The notes under the pieces were generated by a model. That model searched no databases, was not told the DNA's origin, and was given only the letters and a program-made list of their open reading frames with translations. Shown here piece by piece: positions 35,007 through 44,194 of a stretch of 64,000 nt of DNA (position 1 is its first letter; every line of letters starts with the position of its first letter). The stretch covers positions 1 to 64,000 of the forward strand of contig NZ_JFCB01000026.1 in NCBI RefSeq assembly GCF_000725125.1, read 5' to 3'. The position numbers and the translations under genes were made by a program. The stretch comes from Streptomyces toyocaensis (GTDB lineage Bacteria; Actinomycetota; Actinomycetes; Streptomycetales; Streptomycetaceae).

Positions 35007-36542
35007 ATGACAGCGCCTCACCCGCGCCACCGCCGCGCGCTCGTCGTCCCGGCCGGGATGGCCATGGCGACCGCACTCGCGTTCCTGCCCAACACCGCGG
35101 CCACCGCGGCCCCGGCCGACGACCGGCCGGCCGCGGCCGCCGCCGCCGACGGGACCCCGCTCAGCTATGTGGTCAACGTCCGGGGCGGGCACGGCGCGCC
35201 GGGGCACGTGAAGAAGGCGATCGCCGAGGCCGGCGGCACGATCGTGACCTCGTACGACAAGATCGGCGTCATCGTCGTCCACTCCTCGAACCCCGACTTC
35301 GCGACGACCGTCCGGGAGGCGCGCGGCGTGCAGTCGGCCGGTGCCACCCGCCACGCGCCGCTGCCGTCGGCGGCCACCACGGACATGGGCACCCCGAAGG
35401 TGCTCAGCGCCTCCGATGTCGCCGAGGCGAAGGCCGAGGCCGCCGCGGGCCAGGACCCGCTCCAGGGGCTCCAGTGGGACCTGCCCGCCATCAAGGCGGA
35501 CAAGGCGCACGAGAAGTCGCTGGGCAGCTCGAAGGTCACCGTCGCCGTCATCGACACCGGCGTCGACGACACCCACCCGGACATCGCGCCCAACTTCGAC
35601 CGGGAGGCCTCGGTCAACTGCGTGGCGGGCAAGCCGGACACGAGCGACGGCGCCTGGCGGCCGGGCGCGCAGGAGAGCCCGCACGGCACGCACGTCGCCG
35701 GTGAGATCGCCGCCGCCAAGAACGGCGTCGGCATGACCGGTGTCGCGCCCGGCGTGAAGGTCTCGGGCATCAAGGTGTCCAACCCGGACGGCTACTTCTA
35801 CACCGAAGCCGTGGTGTGCGGCTTCATGTGGGCGGCCGAGCACGGGGTCGAGGTCACCAACAACAGCTATTACACCGACCCGTGGTACTTCAACTGCAAG
35901 AACGACCCGGACCAGAAGGCGCTCCTCGAGGCCGTCACCCGGGCCTCGCGGTACGCGGAGCGCAAGGGCGCGGTCAATGTGGCCGCGGCCGGCAACGAGA
36001 ACTACGACCTCGCGGCCGACGAGATCACCGACCCGGTCTCCCCGAACGACGGCACGCCCTCGGAGCGGGTGATCGACCCGTCCGAGTGCCTCGACATCCC
36101 GACGCAGCTGCCGGGCGTGGTGACGGTCGCGGCGACCGGCGCCAAGGGGCTGAAGTCGTCCTTCTCCAACTACGGCCGGGGCGTCGTCGACATCGCCGCG
36201 CCCGGCGGCGACTCGACGAGGTACCAGACGCCGGCCCCGCCCGCCACCAGCGGTCTGATCCTGGGCACGCTGCCCGGTGGCAAGTGGGGCTACATGGCGG
36301 GTACGTCGATGGCCTCCCCGCACGTCGCGGGTGTCGCCGCGCTGATCAAGTCGACGCACCCGTACGCGCCGCCGGCGCTGGTGAAGGCGCTGCTGTACGC
36401 GCAGGCCGACGCGACCGCGTGCACGGACCCGTACGACATCGACGGCGACGGCAAGGTCGACGCGGTGTGCGAGGGCCCGAAGAACCGCAACGGCTTCTAC
36501 GGCTGGGGCACCGCCGACGCGCTGGACGCGGTGACGCGGTGA
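35007..36542 (+). CDS. Secreted subtilisin-like serine protease (S8), copy 2
   Basis: A 511-residue paralogue of the preceding gene with the same order: signal peptide (ALVVPAGMAMATALAFLPNTAATAA), prodomain (TIVTSYDKIGVIVVHSSNPD), Asp in AVIDTGVDDTHPD, His in PHGTHVAGE, Ser in GTSMASPHVAG. The region next to the catalytic His (QESPHGTH against EDYHGTH) and the signal peptides differ most. The ATG at 35007 has ACTGGAGAC upstream; only 59 bases separate the two genes, so they may be co-transcribed. A strong terminator follows. Confidence 0.94.
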   Translation: MTAPHPRHRRALVVPAGMAMATALAFLPNTAATAAPADDRPAAAAAADGTPLSYVVNVRGGHGAPGHVKKAIAEAGGTIVTSYDKIGVIVVHSSNPDFATTVREARGVQSAGATRHAPLPSAATTDMGTPKVLSASDVAEAKAEAAAGQDPLQGLQWDLPAIKADKAHEKSLGSSKVTVAVIDTGVDDTHPDIAPNFDREASVNCVAGKPDTSDGAWRPGAQESPHGTHVAGEIAAAKNGVGMTGVAPGVKVSGIKVSNPDGYFYTEAVVCGFMWAAEHGVEVTNNSYYTDPWYFNCKNDPDQKALLEAVTRASRYAERKGAVNVAAAGNENYDLAADEITDPVSPNDGTPSERVIDPSECLDIPTQLPGVVTVAATGAKGLKSSFSNYGRGVVDIAAPGGDSTRYQTPAPPATSGLILGTLPGGKWGYMAGTSMASPHVAGVAALIKSTHPYAPPALVKALLYAQADATACTDPYDIDGDGKVDAVCEGPKNRNGFYGWGTADALDAVTR

Positions 36543-36565
36543 CGCGGTGACGTCGCGTCAGTCGT

Positions 36566-36609
36566 GACGGCGGAAGGGCCGGGCGGACACGCCCGGCCCT
36601 TCCGCCGTC
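36566..36609 (+). terminator. Terminator after the subtilase pair
   Basis: GACGGCGGAAGGGCCGGGC (from 36566) and GCCCGGCCCTTCCGCCGTC (to 36609) make a stem of about 19 perfect base pairs with a very short loop right after the second protease gene. Confidence 0.88.
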
Positions 36610-36662
36610 CGGGGCCCGCCCCGAACGTGGGGGAGGACCCAGCCGTACCGCATAGTGGGACC

Positions 36663-38039
36663 ATGACCGACACCGCCTCCGTCTGGTCCGCCCTGGGCGG
36701 CGACCCCGCGCTCCTGACGCGCCTGACGACCGTGGAACGGCCCGGTGTCCTGGGCGCCCGGCTGCCGGTGCGGGAGGCGGCGCGCGCCTGTGTGGGCGCG
36801 TGCGCGCTGGCCGCGGCCGAGCTGGGAGCGCGGCGGACGGTCGGCGGCGGGGTGCCGTCGGTGCGCGTGGACGACGGGGCGGTGGCGACGGCGTTCACCA
36901 GCGAGCGGCACCTGCGGATCGACGGGCGGACGCCGGAGACCTTCGCCCCGCTGTCGCGGTTCTGGCGCACGGCCGACGGGTGGGTGCGCACGCACGCCAA
37001 CTATCCGCACCACCGGGCCCGGCTGCTGGCCGCGCTGGGTGTGGCGGAGGACCCGGACGCGGTGGCGGCGGCCCTCGCGGAACGCTCCGCGGCCGGGATC
37101 GAGGAGACGGTGTCAGCGGCGGGGGGCCTCGCCGTCGCCCTGCGCACGCCCGGAGAGTGGGCGGCACACGATCAGGGTGTGGCGGTGCGGGCCCGCCCCC
37201 TGGTGGAGCGCGCACGGCTGGACCCGGCTCCCGCGCGGGTGCTCACCCGGGTGGGCCGCGATCCCCTGCTGCCCGCGGCCGGACTGCGGGTGCTGGACCT
37301 CACCCGGGTCATCGCGGGACCGGTCGCCACCCGCACGCTCGCGCTGCTGGGCGCCGACGTGCTGCGCGTGGACTCCCCCGGGCTGCCCGAAATCCCCGAC
37401 CAGCACGCCGACACGGGGTTCGGGAAGCGGTCGGCGCTGCTGGACCTGGGCGCGGACCGGGAGACCCTGGAGGAACTGCTCGCGTCGGCGGACGTGGTGG
37501 TCACCGGCTACCGTCCGGGCGCCCTGGACCGCTTCGGGCTGACCCCGGGGGCGCTGGCCGCGCGGCGGCCCGGTGTCGTGGTGGCCGAGTTGTCGGCGTG
37601 GGGGGCGTACGGGCCCTGGGGCGGCCGGCGCGGATTCGACAGCCTGGTCCAGGTGGCCACGGGGATCGCCGCGTTCGAGGGGACCCAGGGGAAGCCGGGC
37701 GCGCTGCCGGCGCAGGCGCTCGACCACGGCACGGGCTATCTGCTGGCGGCCGGGGTGCTGCGGGCGCTGACCGACCAGACGGACGAGGGCGGGAGCAGGC
37801 TCGTCCGGGTGGCGCTGGCGCGCACGGCGGGGTGGCTGCTGGAGGGGGCGGGGCGCGAGGACGCCGTGGGTGGGGGGAGGGCCGGGGACGACCTGGCGCC
37901 CGGGCCGTGGCTCGCGGAGACGGACGGCCCACTGGGCAGGCTGCGCCACGCGCTGCCGCCGGTGACGTTCGCCGGCGGCCCGTCCGACTGGGCGCGTCCG
38001 CCGGGAGGTTGGGGCACGGATCCGGCACGGTGGCGATGA
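36663..38039 (+). CDS. CaiB/BaiF family III CoA-transferase
   Basis: A 458-residue class III CoA-transferase. The catalytic half shows the family pattern GLRVLDLTRVIAGPVATRTLALLGADVLRVDSP (about 207-240), TGFGKRSALLDL and GRRGFDSLVQVATGIA, where the Asp is the acyl-bearing nucleophile. The N-terminal 200 residues and a short C-terminal domain complete the interlocked fold. The ATG at 36663 starts MTDTASVWSAL. The CoA acceptor and donor are unknown; no catabolic genes are adjacent. Confidence 0.9.
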   Translation: MTDTASVWSALGGDPALLTRLTTVERPGVLGARLPVREAARACVGACALAAAELGARRTVGGGVPSVRVDDGAVATAFTSERHLRIDGRTPETFAPLSRFWRTADGWVRTHANYPHHRARLLAALGVAEDPDAVAAALAERSAAGIEETVSAAGGLAVALRTPGEWAAHDQGVAVRARPLVERARLDPAPARVLTRVGRDPLLPAAGLRVLDLTRVIAGPVATRTLALLGADVLRVDSPGLPEIPDQHADTGFGKRSALLDLGADRETLEELLASADVVVTGYRPGALDRFGLTPGALAARRPGVVVAELSAWGAYGPWGGRRGFDSLVQVATGIAAFEGTQGKPGALPAQALDHGTGYLLAAGVLRALTDQTDEGGSRLVRVALARTAGWLLEGAGREDAVGGGRAGDDLAPGPWLAETDGPLGRLRHALPPVTFAGGPSDWARPPGGWGTDPARWR

Positions 38040-38123
38040 CGGACCGGGGCGCACGACGGAGCGCGACGGTTGCGTAGCGGTCCCCACTTGCCCCGAACTG
38101 TGTGATCTTGTGAAGATCCTGGG

Positions 38124-39131
38124 GTGACTCTGACGAAACCCAGGTCCGGGGCGACCGGTGCGCACAGGGGCGCCCGGCGTCCCGGCACCGGGCGGGCCGT
38201 AGCCGTCCTCGTGCTGGTCGCGCTGGGCGCGCTGATACCGCTCCTCGGCCCGTCCCCCGCGCTGCACGGCACGGGAGAGGCCGACGCGCCAGGCACCGGG
38301 GGCATAGCCCTGCTGCGCACGGTGCTGTTCGCGGCGCTGTCCGTGCCCGTCGGCGAGCTGTTCGTACGGTGGCTGGCCCGCTCCGTGCCCGGCGCTCCGG
38401 CCGCGCTGCCCCGCAGTTGGTCCACGGGCGCGAACTCCGCCGGATGCGTGGCCGCCCTGGGACTGGCCTCCGTCGTGGCCACAGGCAACTTGGTGCCCGG
38501 CGGCCTCGCCGACATCGACGTCGGCGGCCTCTACGACTCCCGGGACGGAAAGCTCGCCCTCCTGGAGGTCAACGGCTTCGTCGCGGCGGCCCTGTGCGCC
38601 GCGTCCGGACGGCCCGGTACACAGGTGTGGCCGCTGGCCGCGATCGTCGTCGCGGAGGCGCTGCGCGCCCATCCCGCCACCGAGTACGGCCCGATGACCG
38701 GTTCCGGGCTGACGCTGGTGCATCTGACCTGCGCGTCGCTCTGGGTGGGCGGTCTGCTGTACGTGCTGCGCACGCTGGGGCTGTGGCGGAAGGGGGAGGC
38801 GGGCGTCGCGCTGCTGGGGCGCTACGCGCGGGTGGCGGCCGTGCTGCTCGCCGCCATCACCGCGACGGGGGTGTGCAGTTCGCTGCGCCGGATGCCGTCG
38901 GAGACGATCCTGGAGCAGCTGACGGACACGGCGTACGGGCGGGTCCTGCTCGCCAAGGTGGTCCTGATGGCCGGTGTCGCCGCCCTCGCCCTGTGGGCCC
39001 GGATCCGGCTGGCCCGCGCGGCCGACCCGCTGAGCGCGAGTTCGCCCGCGCGGGCGGAGGTGTACGTACTGGCCCTGGTGGTGGCGGTGTCGGGACTGCT
39101 GACGGCGCTGCCTGTGCCGATCCGCTGGTGA
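38124..39131 (+). CDS. CopD-family membrane protein
   Basis: A 335-residue integral membrane protein of the CopD type, associated with copper handling. About eight hydrophobic helices are visible. CopD features include the histidine in LTLVHLTCASLWVGGLLYVL and the ATGVCSSLRRM stretch. Start codon GTG at 38124. No CopC domain and no copper-chaperone gene is adjacent, so copper import is inferred from family only. The charged, Gly-rich first 25 residues are cytosolic. Confidence 0.85.
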   Translation: MTLTKPRSGATGAHRGARRPGTGRAVAVLVLVALGALIPLLGPSPALHGTGEADAPGTGGIALLRTVLFAALSVPVGELFVRWLARSVPGAPAALPRSWSTGANSAGCVAALGLASVVATGNLVPGGLADIDVGGLYDSRDGKLALLEVNGFVAAALCAASGRPGTQVWPLAAIVVAEALRAHPATEYGPMTGSGLTLVHLTCASLWVGGLLYVLRTLGLWRKGEAGVALLGRYARVAAVLLAAITATGVCSSLRRMPSETILEQLTDTAYGRVLLAKVVLMAGVAALALWARIRLARAADPLSASSPARAEVYVLALVVAVSGLLTALPVPIRW

Positions 39132-39249
39132 CCGGGGCCGGTGACCCGCTTCCGGGTCCCGTCCGGACATGTCCGGAATCCGAACGGGAGCCGCTCGTGG
39201 GGCACCTGACGGACAGGAGTGTCAGTCGCGGCCCGTATCCTCGTGAACC

Positions 39250-40233
39250 ATGCTCGAAGACCTCACCGCCGCAGCCTCCTCCCCCACCGCGTGGCCGGCC
39301 GCGTATCCCCGGGGATACGCGGTCGTCGACGTGGAGACCACGGGGCTGGCCCGGGACGACCGCATCATCTCCGCGGCCGTCTACCGGCTGGACGCGCGCG
39401 GCGAGGTCGAGGACCACTGGTACACGGTGGTCAACCCGGAGCGGGACCCGGGCCCGGTGTGGATCCACGGCCTGACGAGTGACGTGCTCGAAGGGGCGCC
39501 CCTCTTCCGGGACATCGCCGCGGAGTTCGCGACCCGGCTGGAGGGCCGGGTGCTCGTCGCGCACAACGCCGTCTTCGACTGGCAGATGATCGCCCGGGAG
39601 TACGCCCGCGCGCGCGGCGAGGCGCCGGTGAGGCAGCGACTGTGCACCATCGCCCTCTCGAAGGAACTGGGGCTCCCGCTGCCCAACCACAAGCTGGAGT
39701 CGCTCGCCGCGCACTTCGGGGTCGTGCAGCAGCGGGCGCACCACGCGCTGGACGACGCGCGGGTACTGGCGGAGGCGTTCCGCCCCAGCCTGCGGGCCGC
39801 GGCGGCCGGCGGCGTGCGGCTGCCCCTGCACGAGTGCCTGCCGCTCACCGAGTGGACCGAACGGCCCCGCATCGGGCAGCAGGCGGGCCCCGGGGGCTAC
39901 CGGCCCGCCAGTTGGCGCCCCTCCCGCAAGCGGCCCGCGTGCCCCTACCCCAACCCCGGGCGGTACGAACCGGGCAAGCGGCTCAGACAGGGCATGCGTG
40001 TGGCGTTCTCCGGGGACACCTCCGTGGAGCGGGACCTGCTGGAGGACCGTGCGACCGAGGCCGGGTTGCACGTCGCCGGCAGTCTGTCCCGGCTCACGAG
40101 CCTCCTCGTCACCAACGACCCGGACTCGGGCACATCGAAGGTGGTCAAGGCCCGGCAGTACGGCACGCCGGTCGTCGACGAGGCGGCGTTCGGCCAGTTG
40201 CTGGCGGACGTCGAACCCGCGTCGGAGGGATGA
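39250..40233 (+). CDS. DEDDh exonuclease with C-terminal BRCT domain
   Basis: A 327-residue protein pairing a DnaQ-like 3'-5' exonuclease with a BRCT domain. Exo I motif VVDVETTGL (D27, E29), Exo II HNAVFDWQM (Asp near 110), Exo III HHALDDARVLAE (His near 161 and Asp near 166) make a DEDDh active site. After a linker (about 200-240, including KRPACPYPNPGRYEPGK) a BRCT-like domain follows (GMRVAFSGDTSVERDLLEDRA, SLLVTNDPDSGTSKVVKARQ). The layout suggests a DNA repair or proofreading accessory factor recruited by a phospho-protein or DNA end. Confidence 0.9.
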   Translation: MLEDLTAAASSPTAWPAAYPRGYAVVDVETTGLARDDRIISAAVYRLDARGEVEDHWYTVVNPERDPGPVWIHGLTSDVLEGAPLFRDIAAEFATRLEGRVLVAHNAVFDWQMIAREYARARGEAPVRQRLCTIALSKELGLPLPNHKLESLAAHFGVVQQRAHHALDDARVLAEAFRPSLRAAAAGGVRLPLHECLPLTEWTERPRIGQQAGPGGYRPASWRPSRKRPACPYPNPGRYEPGKRLRQGMRVAFSGDTSVERDLLEDRATEAGLHVAGSLSRLTSLLVTNDPDSGTSKVVKARQYGTPVVDEAAFGQLLADVEPASEG

Positions 40234-40239
40234 GCGGGG

Positions 40240-40390
40240 TAAGGGTCCCACCAGCGTTCGCCCCGGCAGACCGGCCACGCGGTCCGCTCCGCCTCGGCCC
40301 GTTCGGCGTCGGTGACCGGGCTGTCCAGCCACCGGTAGCAGGGCAGCCCTCCTGAGGACCTCGTTCTCCTGCTCCAGCAGCCGGACCGGC
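40240..40390 (-). pseudogene. Relic of an IS3-family transposase (orfA and orfB fragments)
   Basis: Reading the minus strand from about 40390, one frame gives PVRLLEQENEVLRRAA, the leucine-zipper end of IS3-type OrfA. After a frame change the next bases give CYRWLDSPVTDAERAEAERTAW and then VCRGERWWDPY, which match the OrfB N-terminus of Streptomyces IS3 elements (YRWL..PVTDAEL...ERTAWR.C...GWW) with an internal deletion. Neither frame is open long enough to be functional. It lies right behind the exonuclease stop. No terminal inverted repeats or target duplication are recognised. Confidence 0.75.
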
Positions 40391-40571
40391 GTACGGGTCC
40401 CGCCGGCTCATCCTCCTCAGGGAGCACACGATGTGGCAGCGGGCGTGGAAGCGGTCCCGTCCACTCCCTCATGACGAATGCGCCGGGAGTTGGCCGTAAT
40501 CACCGCAGGGCGGTGCGAGACGGCGCAAGGGTGCGGTCCTGGCCCGTGCCCTCCTGGTGACCCGAGAGAAA

Positions 40572-40597
40572 CTGCCCCTTCGGCGGGGAAGGGGCAG
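40572..40597 (-). terminator. Terminator of the zinc-ribbon gene
   Basis: CTGCCCCTTC (40572-40581) and GAAGGGGCAG (40588-40597) form a perfect ten-base stem with a six-base loop, four bases beyond the minus-strand gene stop; on that strand it is followed by TTTC. Confidence 0.85.
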
Positions 40598-40601
40598 CTT
40601 T

Positions 40602-40850
40602 CTATGTCGGTGATCCGACCTTGTCGACAATGCCCGCCCTGCCCTCGGCACGGGCGCAGTGGGCGCCACAGAACCAGTGACCGTCTGCCTCGACACCCTG
40701 GCCGATGATCTGCACCCGGCAGTGCTCACAGATCGGGGCCATACGGTGAATCGCACACGCGAACGAATCGAAGACGTGGCGAGCACCGTCCCGGGTCTCC
40801 ACGGTGAACGCCAGCGCGTAGTCGTTTCCGCACACTTCACAACGTGCCAT
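40602..40850 (-). CDS. Small protein with multiple CxxC/CxxxH zinc-binding pairs
   Basis: An 82-residue protein with four metal-ligand pairs: CEVCGNDY at the start, FACAIHRM, CEHCRVQIIGQGVE, and WFCGAHCAR. The arrangement suggests two treble-clef or LIM-like zinc sites. The ATG at 40850 begins MARCEVCGNDYAL; an ATG nine bases earlier (40859) is possible, and neither has a clear ribosome site. I do not know a function; similar small proteins in Streptomyces are annotated as metallothionein-like or hypothetical. Confidence 0.8.
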   Translation of the reverse strand: MARCEVCGNDYALAFTVETRDGARHVFDSFACAIHRMAPICEHCRVQIIGQGVEADGHWFCGAHCARAEGRAGIVDKVGSPT

Positions 40851-40978
40851 AAGCAGCATGGTCAGCCGCCGGGAAGGCACTCGCAAGCTGACACACGGGA
40901 TCAGGGCGTCGAGGCTGCGCCCGCGCGGAGGGAAAGGCGGGCGTCCTCGACCGGGCGTGAAAGGACGTACCCGCCTGA

Positions 40979-41809
40979 ATGCACCCCGCGACCGAGTTGT
41001 ACGGTCGTGTGGTGCACCGCTTTCTGTTGTCCCGCCAATGGGTGATCATCACACTGGTGGCCCTGATCCTCGTCCCCACGATGATCTGGCTGGGCACCTG
41101 GCAGATGGACCGCTACGGGGAACGCTCCGCCCGTAACCGGCTCGTGGCCGACGCGCTGGCCGCCGATCCGGTGCCGGTGGAGCGGCTGGCCGCGCCGGGA
41201 GATGCGGTGACCCGCGCCGAGCGGTACCGCACCGTGACCGCCGAGGGCCGCTTCGACACGGACGACGAGGTCGTCGTCCGCCGCCGCACCAACGCCGACG
41301 ACAAGGTCGGCTTCCACGTCCTCACCCCCTTCGTCCTGGACGACGGCGGGGTGCTGCTCGTCAACCGCGGCTGGATCCCCGCGGACGGGCCGAGCCAGAC
41401 CACGTTCCCCGAGGTCCCCGCACCGCCGCGCGGCGAGATCACGATCAGGGGCCGGCTCATGCCCGACGAGACGACCGAGGCGAGCGGCATCAAGAACCTC
41501 GAGGGTCTGCCCGAACGGCAGATCATGCTGATCAACAGCGAGCAGGAGGCGCGGCGCCTCGGCGCCCGCGTCCTCGGTGGCTATGTGGCGCAGACGGCCC
41601 CCGAGCCCAAGGGCGGCACACCCGAGCCGCTGGGGAACCCCGGCAAGGAGAACGCGGCGCTGAACTACGCGTACGCCGTCCAGTGGTGGCTGTTCGCGGC
41701 GGCCGTGCCGGTCGGCTGGTTCGTCCTGGTCCGCCGGGAGGCCCGGGAGCGTGCGCGCGCGGCGGACGGCGGGACGGTCGCCGAGGAGAGCGAACCGGCG
41801 GCGGTCTAG
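40979..41809 (+). CDS. SURF1-family cytochrome oxidase assembly protein
   Basis: A 276-residue SURF1 protein required for cytochrome c oxidase maturation, likely at the haem-a step. Topology is typical: an N-terminal helix (VIITLVALILVPTMIWLGTW at about 22-41), a large extracytoplasmic domain with YRTVTAEGRFD and VLLVNRGWIPADG, and a C-terminal helix (about 240-257) after NYAYAVQWW. ATG at 40979 or GTG at 41012 (VHRFLLSRQW) could start it; the latter is closer to the usual family N-terminus. No oxidase genes are in the window. Confidence 0.93.
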   Translation: MHPATELYGRVVHRFLLSRQWVIITLVALILVPTMIWLGTWQMDRYGERSARNRLVADALAADPVPVERLAAPGDAVTRAERYRTVTAEGRFDTDDEVVVRRRTNADDKVGFHVLTPFVLDDGGVLLVNRGWIPADGPSQTTFPEVPAPPRGEITIRGRLMPDETTEASGIKNLEGLPERQIMLINSEQEARRLGARVLGGYVAQTAPEPKGGTPEPLGNPGKENAALNYAYAVQWWLFAAAVPVGWFVLVRREARERARAADGGTVAEESEPAAV

Positions 41810-42029
41810 GGCCGCGCCCCGGCCGGGTACACGCGCCGTGGCCGGGACTGTCCGCAGCGTGCTGTGACCTGCGCCGCTCTCCCGTGGCGCGGCGTTCTGT
41901 GCGAGAGTGGCGCACCGGTCGGACGGGTTGCGCCGCGTCCCGGAACGGACGTCCCACCGGGTCTGTCATCCGGACGGGCCGTCCGCGCAACTCTCCCCCG
42001 AGGGCACAGCACACCAAGGACGGTGATTC

Positions 42030-43592
42030 ATGGCCGACGGCGCCATGACCGCGACGTTCCTCGCCGTGATCGGCGGGGCGTCGCTGCTCGCCGTCACCGC
42101 GCGACGGCTCCGGCCGAGCGGCAGACTGCCCTCGTTGGAGGGCTGGGCGCTCGCCGACCGGAGCCTCGGGGCCGGCTGGACCTGGCTGCTGCTCGGCGGG
42201 ACGATCTACACGGCGTACACGTTCACCGCCGTCCCGGGCCTGGCGTACGGCAACGGCGCGCCCGCCTTCTTCGCCGTGCCGTACACAGTGATCGTCTGCC
42301 CGCTCGCGTTCGTGCTGCTCAGCCGGTTGTGGAGCGTGGCCCGACGGCACGGCTACATCACCGCCGCCGACTTCGTGCGCGGCCGGTACGGCTCGCCGTC
42401 GCTGGCGCTGGTCGTCGCGCTGACCGGCATCCTGGCGACGATGCCGTACCTGGCGCTCCAGTTGCTCGGCATCCGCGCGGTGCTCACCGCGGGCGGACTG
42501 TATCCGAGCGGTGCCACCGGGGACCTGGTGATGGTGGCCGTGTTCGCGGGGCTGGCCGTCGCCACCTACCGGCACGGGCTGCGGGCGCCCACCGTGATCT
42601 CCGCGCTGAAGGCGGTGGCGGTGTTCGTCTCGCTCACCGCCGTGTGCTGGCTGGTCCTGCGGCGCTTCGGCGGGTTCGGCGCGGTCTTCGACGGGGCGGC
42701 GCGCGCCCTCGGCGGCACGGACGCCGCCCACTCCCCGCTGCTGCTCACGCCGGAGCAGCAGCCCGCCTACGCCACCCTCGCGCTCGGCTCCGCCCTGGCC
42801 CTGCTGATGTACCCGCACGTGCTCACCGCCGGGTTCGCCGCCGACGGGCCGCGCACCCTGCGCAAGGTGTCGGCGGGGCTGCCCGCCTGGACCGCGCTGC
42901 TCGCCCTGTTCGGGTTCCTCGGCATCGCGGCCCTGGCCGCCGGGGTGCGGGCCCCCGAGGGCGGCGCCGAGGCGGCGGTGCCGATGCTGGTCGACCGGCT
43001 GATGCCGGGGCCGCTGGCCGGGCTCGTGTTCGGCGCGATCGTCGTGGGCGCGCTGGTTCCGGCGGCCGTGATGTCGATCGCAGCGGCGACCAGCTTCGTA
43101 CGGAACGTGTACGTCGAGTACGTCCATCCGACGGCCACACCGAAACGGCAGGTACGGGTCGCCAAGGCGGTGTCGCTGACGGCCAAGGTCGGGGCAGTGG
43201 CGTTCGTGTTCGGGCTGCGCGACCAGGACGCGATCAACCTCCAGTTGCTCGGCGGGGTGTGGATCCTGCAGATCTTCCCGGCGGTCGCGGTCGGGCTGTA
43301 CACGCGGTGGCTGCATCCGCGGGCGCTCCTCGCCGGGTGGGCCGCGGGCATGGCCGCCGGAACCTGCCTGGTGGTGCGGGAGGGATTCTCCTCGATCGTG
43401 CCGCTCGGCACCGGCACAGGACCGGTGGAGATCTACGCCGGGGTCGCCGCCCTGCTGCTGAATCTGACCGTCGCGGTGGCCGGCACCGTGGCCCTCGCAC
43501 GCCTCGGCGTCCCGCGCGGCGCCGACGCCACCGACCTGCCGTCCCGCCTGACGGCCGGGCGACGTCCGGAGACGGGAGCGAACAACACGTGA
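42030..43592 (+). CDS. Sodium:solute symporter (MctP-like)
   Basis: A 520-residue SSS-family permease with about thirteen helices. It starts MADGAMTATFLAVIGGASLLA and contains WALADRSLGAGWTWLLLGGTIYTAYTF and MPYLALQLLGIRAVL, closest in feel to monocarboxylate uptake permeases. The small DUF3311 partner that often goes with MctP is absent. Its stop overlaps the sigma-factor start in GTGA (43589-43592), so an SSS transporter and a sigma factor are translationally linked. Substrate is not assigned. Confidence 0.88.
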   Translation: MADGAMTATFLAVIGGASLLAVTARRLRPSGRLPSLEGWALADRSLGAGWTWLLLGGTIYTAYTFTAVPGLAYGNGAPAFFAVPYTVIVCPLAFVLLSRLWSVARRHGYITAADFVRGRYGSPSLALVVALTGILATMPYLALQLLGIRAVLTAGGLYPSGATGDLVMVAVFAGLAVATYRHGLRAPTVISALKAVAVFVSLTAVCWLVLRRFGGFGAVFDGAARALGGTDAAHSPLLLTPEQQPAYATLALGSALALLMYPHVLTAGFAADGPRTLRKVSAGLPAWTALLALFGFLGIAALAAGVRAPEGGAEAAVPMLVDRLMPGPLAGLVFGAIVVGALVPAAVMSIAAATSFVRNVYVEYVHPTATPKRQVRVAKAVSLTAKVGAVAFVFGLRDQDAINLQLLGGVWILQIFPAVAVGLYTRWLHPRALLAGWAAGMAAGTCLVVREGFSSIVPLGTGTGPVEIYAGVAALLLNLTVAVAGTVALARLGVPRGADATDLPSRLTAGRRPETGANNT

Positions 43593-44194
43593 GACGCAGA
43601 CAACAGCACCGGACCACCCTGCCGCTCGCCCCGGCGCCGCCCCCGGCCGCGGCCGTGGCCGGACCGCCGGTCCCCGCCGTCACCGACGCGGCCGACCTGG
43701 AGCGGGAGGCCGGCGTCGCCCGCCTCTTCGAGCTGCACTACTCCTCGATGCTGCGGCTCGCCGTGCTGCTCGGCGCCGACGACCCGGAGAACGTGGTGGC
43801 CGAGGCGTACTACCAGATCTACCGCAAGTGGCGGCGGCTGAAGGACGTGGCGGCGGCGGAGGCGTATCTGCGCTCCACCGTCTGCAATCTGACCCGGATG
43901 CGGATACGCCACCTCCAGGTCGCCCGCCGGCACGAGGAGCATCCGCGGGGCCCGTCCGACGAGACCGTGGCCTCGGCGGAGAACACCGCGCTGCTCCACG
44001 ACGACCAGCGGGTGCTGATCGACGCGCTCCAGCACCTGCCGGCCCGGCAGCGCGAGGCGCTGGTGCTGCGGCACTGGCTCGGACTGAAGGAGAGTGAGAT
44101 AGCCGCCGCGATGGGGATATCCCGTGGTTCCGTCAAGACGCACACCTCGCGCGGCATCGCCGCGCTGACCCAGGCGATGGAGACCCGGCGATGA
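43589..44194 (+). CDS. ECF-type RNA polymerase sigma factor
   Basis: A 201-residue group 4 sigma factor of the SigE/SigL-like actinobacterial type. After a Pro/Ala-rich 40-residue N-terminus come region 2 (LFELHYSSMLRLAVLLGADDPENVVAEAYYQIYRKW) and region 4 (LPARQREALVLRHWLGLKESEIAAAMGISRGSVKTHTSRGI). The GTG start overlaps the symporter stop and its own stop overlaps the next gene in ATGA. The overlapping downstream gene is the natural candidate for its membrane anti-sigma factor. Confidence 0.92.
   Translation: MRRRQQHRTTLPLAPAPPPAAAVAGPPVPAVTDAADLEREAGVARLFELHYSSMLRLAVLLGADDPENVVAEAYYQIYRKWRRLKDVAAAEAYLRSTVCNLTRMRIRHLQVARRHEEHPRGPSDETVASAENTALLHDDQRVLIDALQHLPARQREALVLRHWLGLKESEIAAAMGISRGSVKTHTSRGIAALTQAMETRR

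Noticed and set aside
30019-36542. Horizontally acquired island
   Set aside because: Composition and codon use look like the flanks, no integrase, tRNA-linked repeat or direct repeat is seen.
40145-40472. Functional minus-strand genes in the gap after the exonuclease
   Set aside because: Frames carry mixed IS3 fragments with frame changes and a deletion; best read as a relic.
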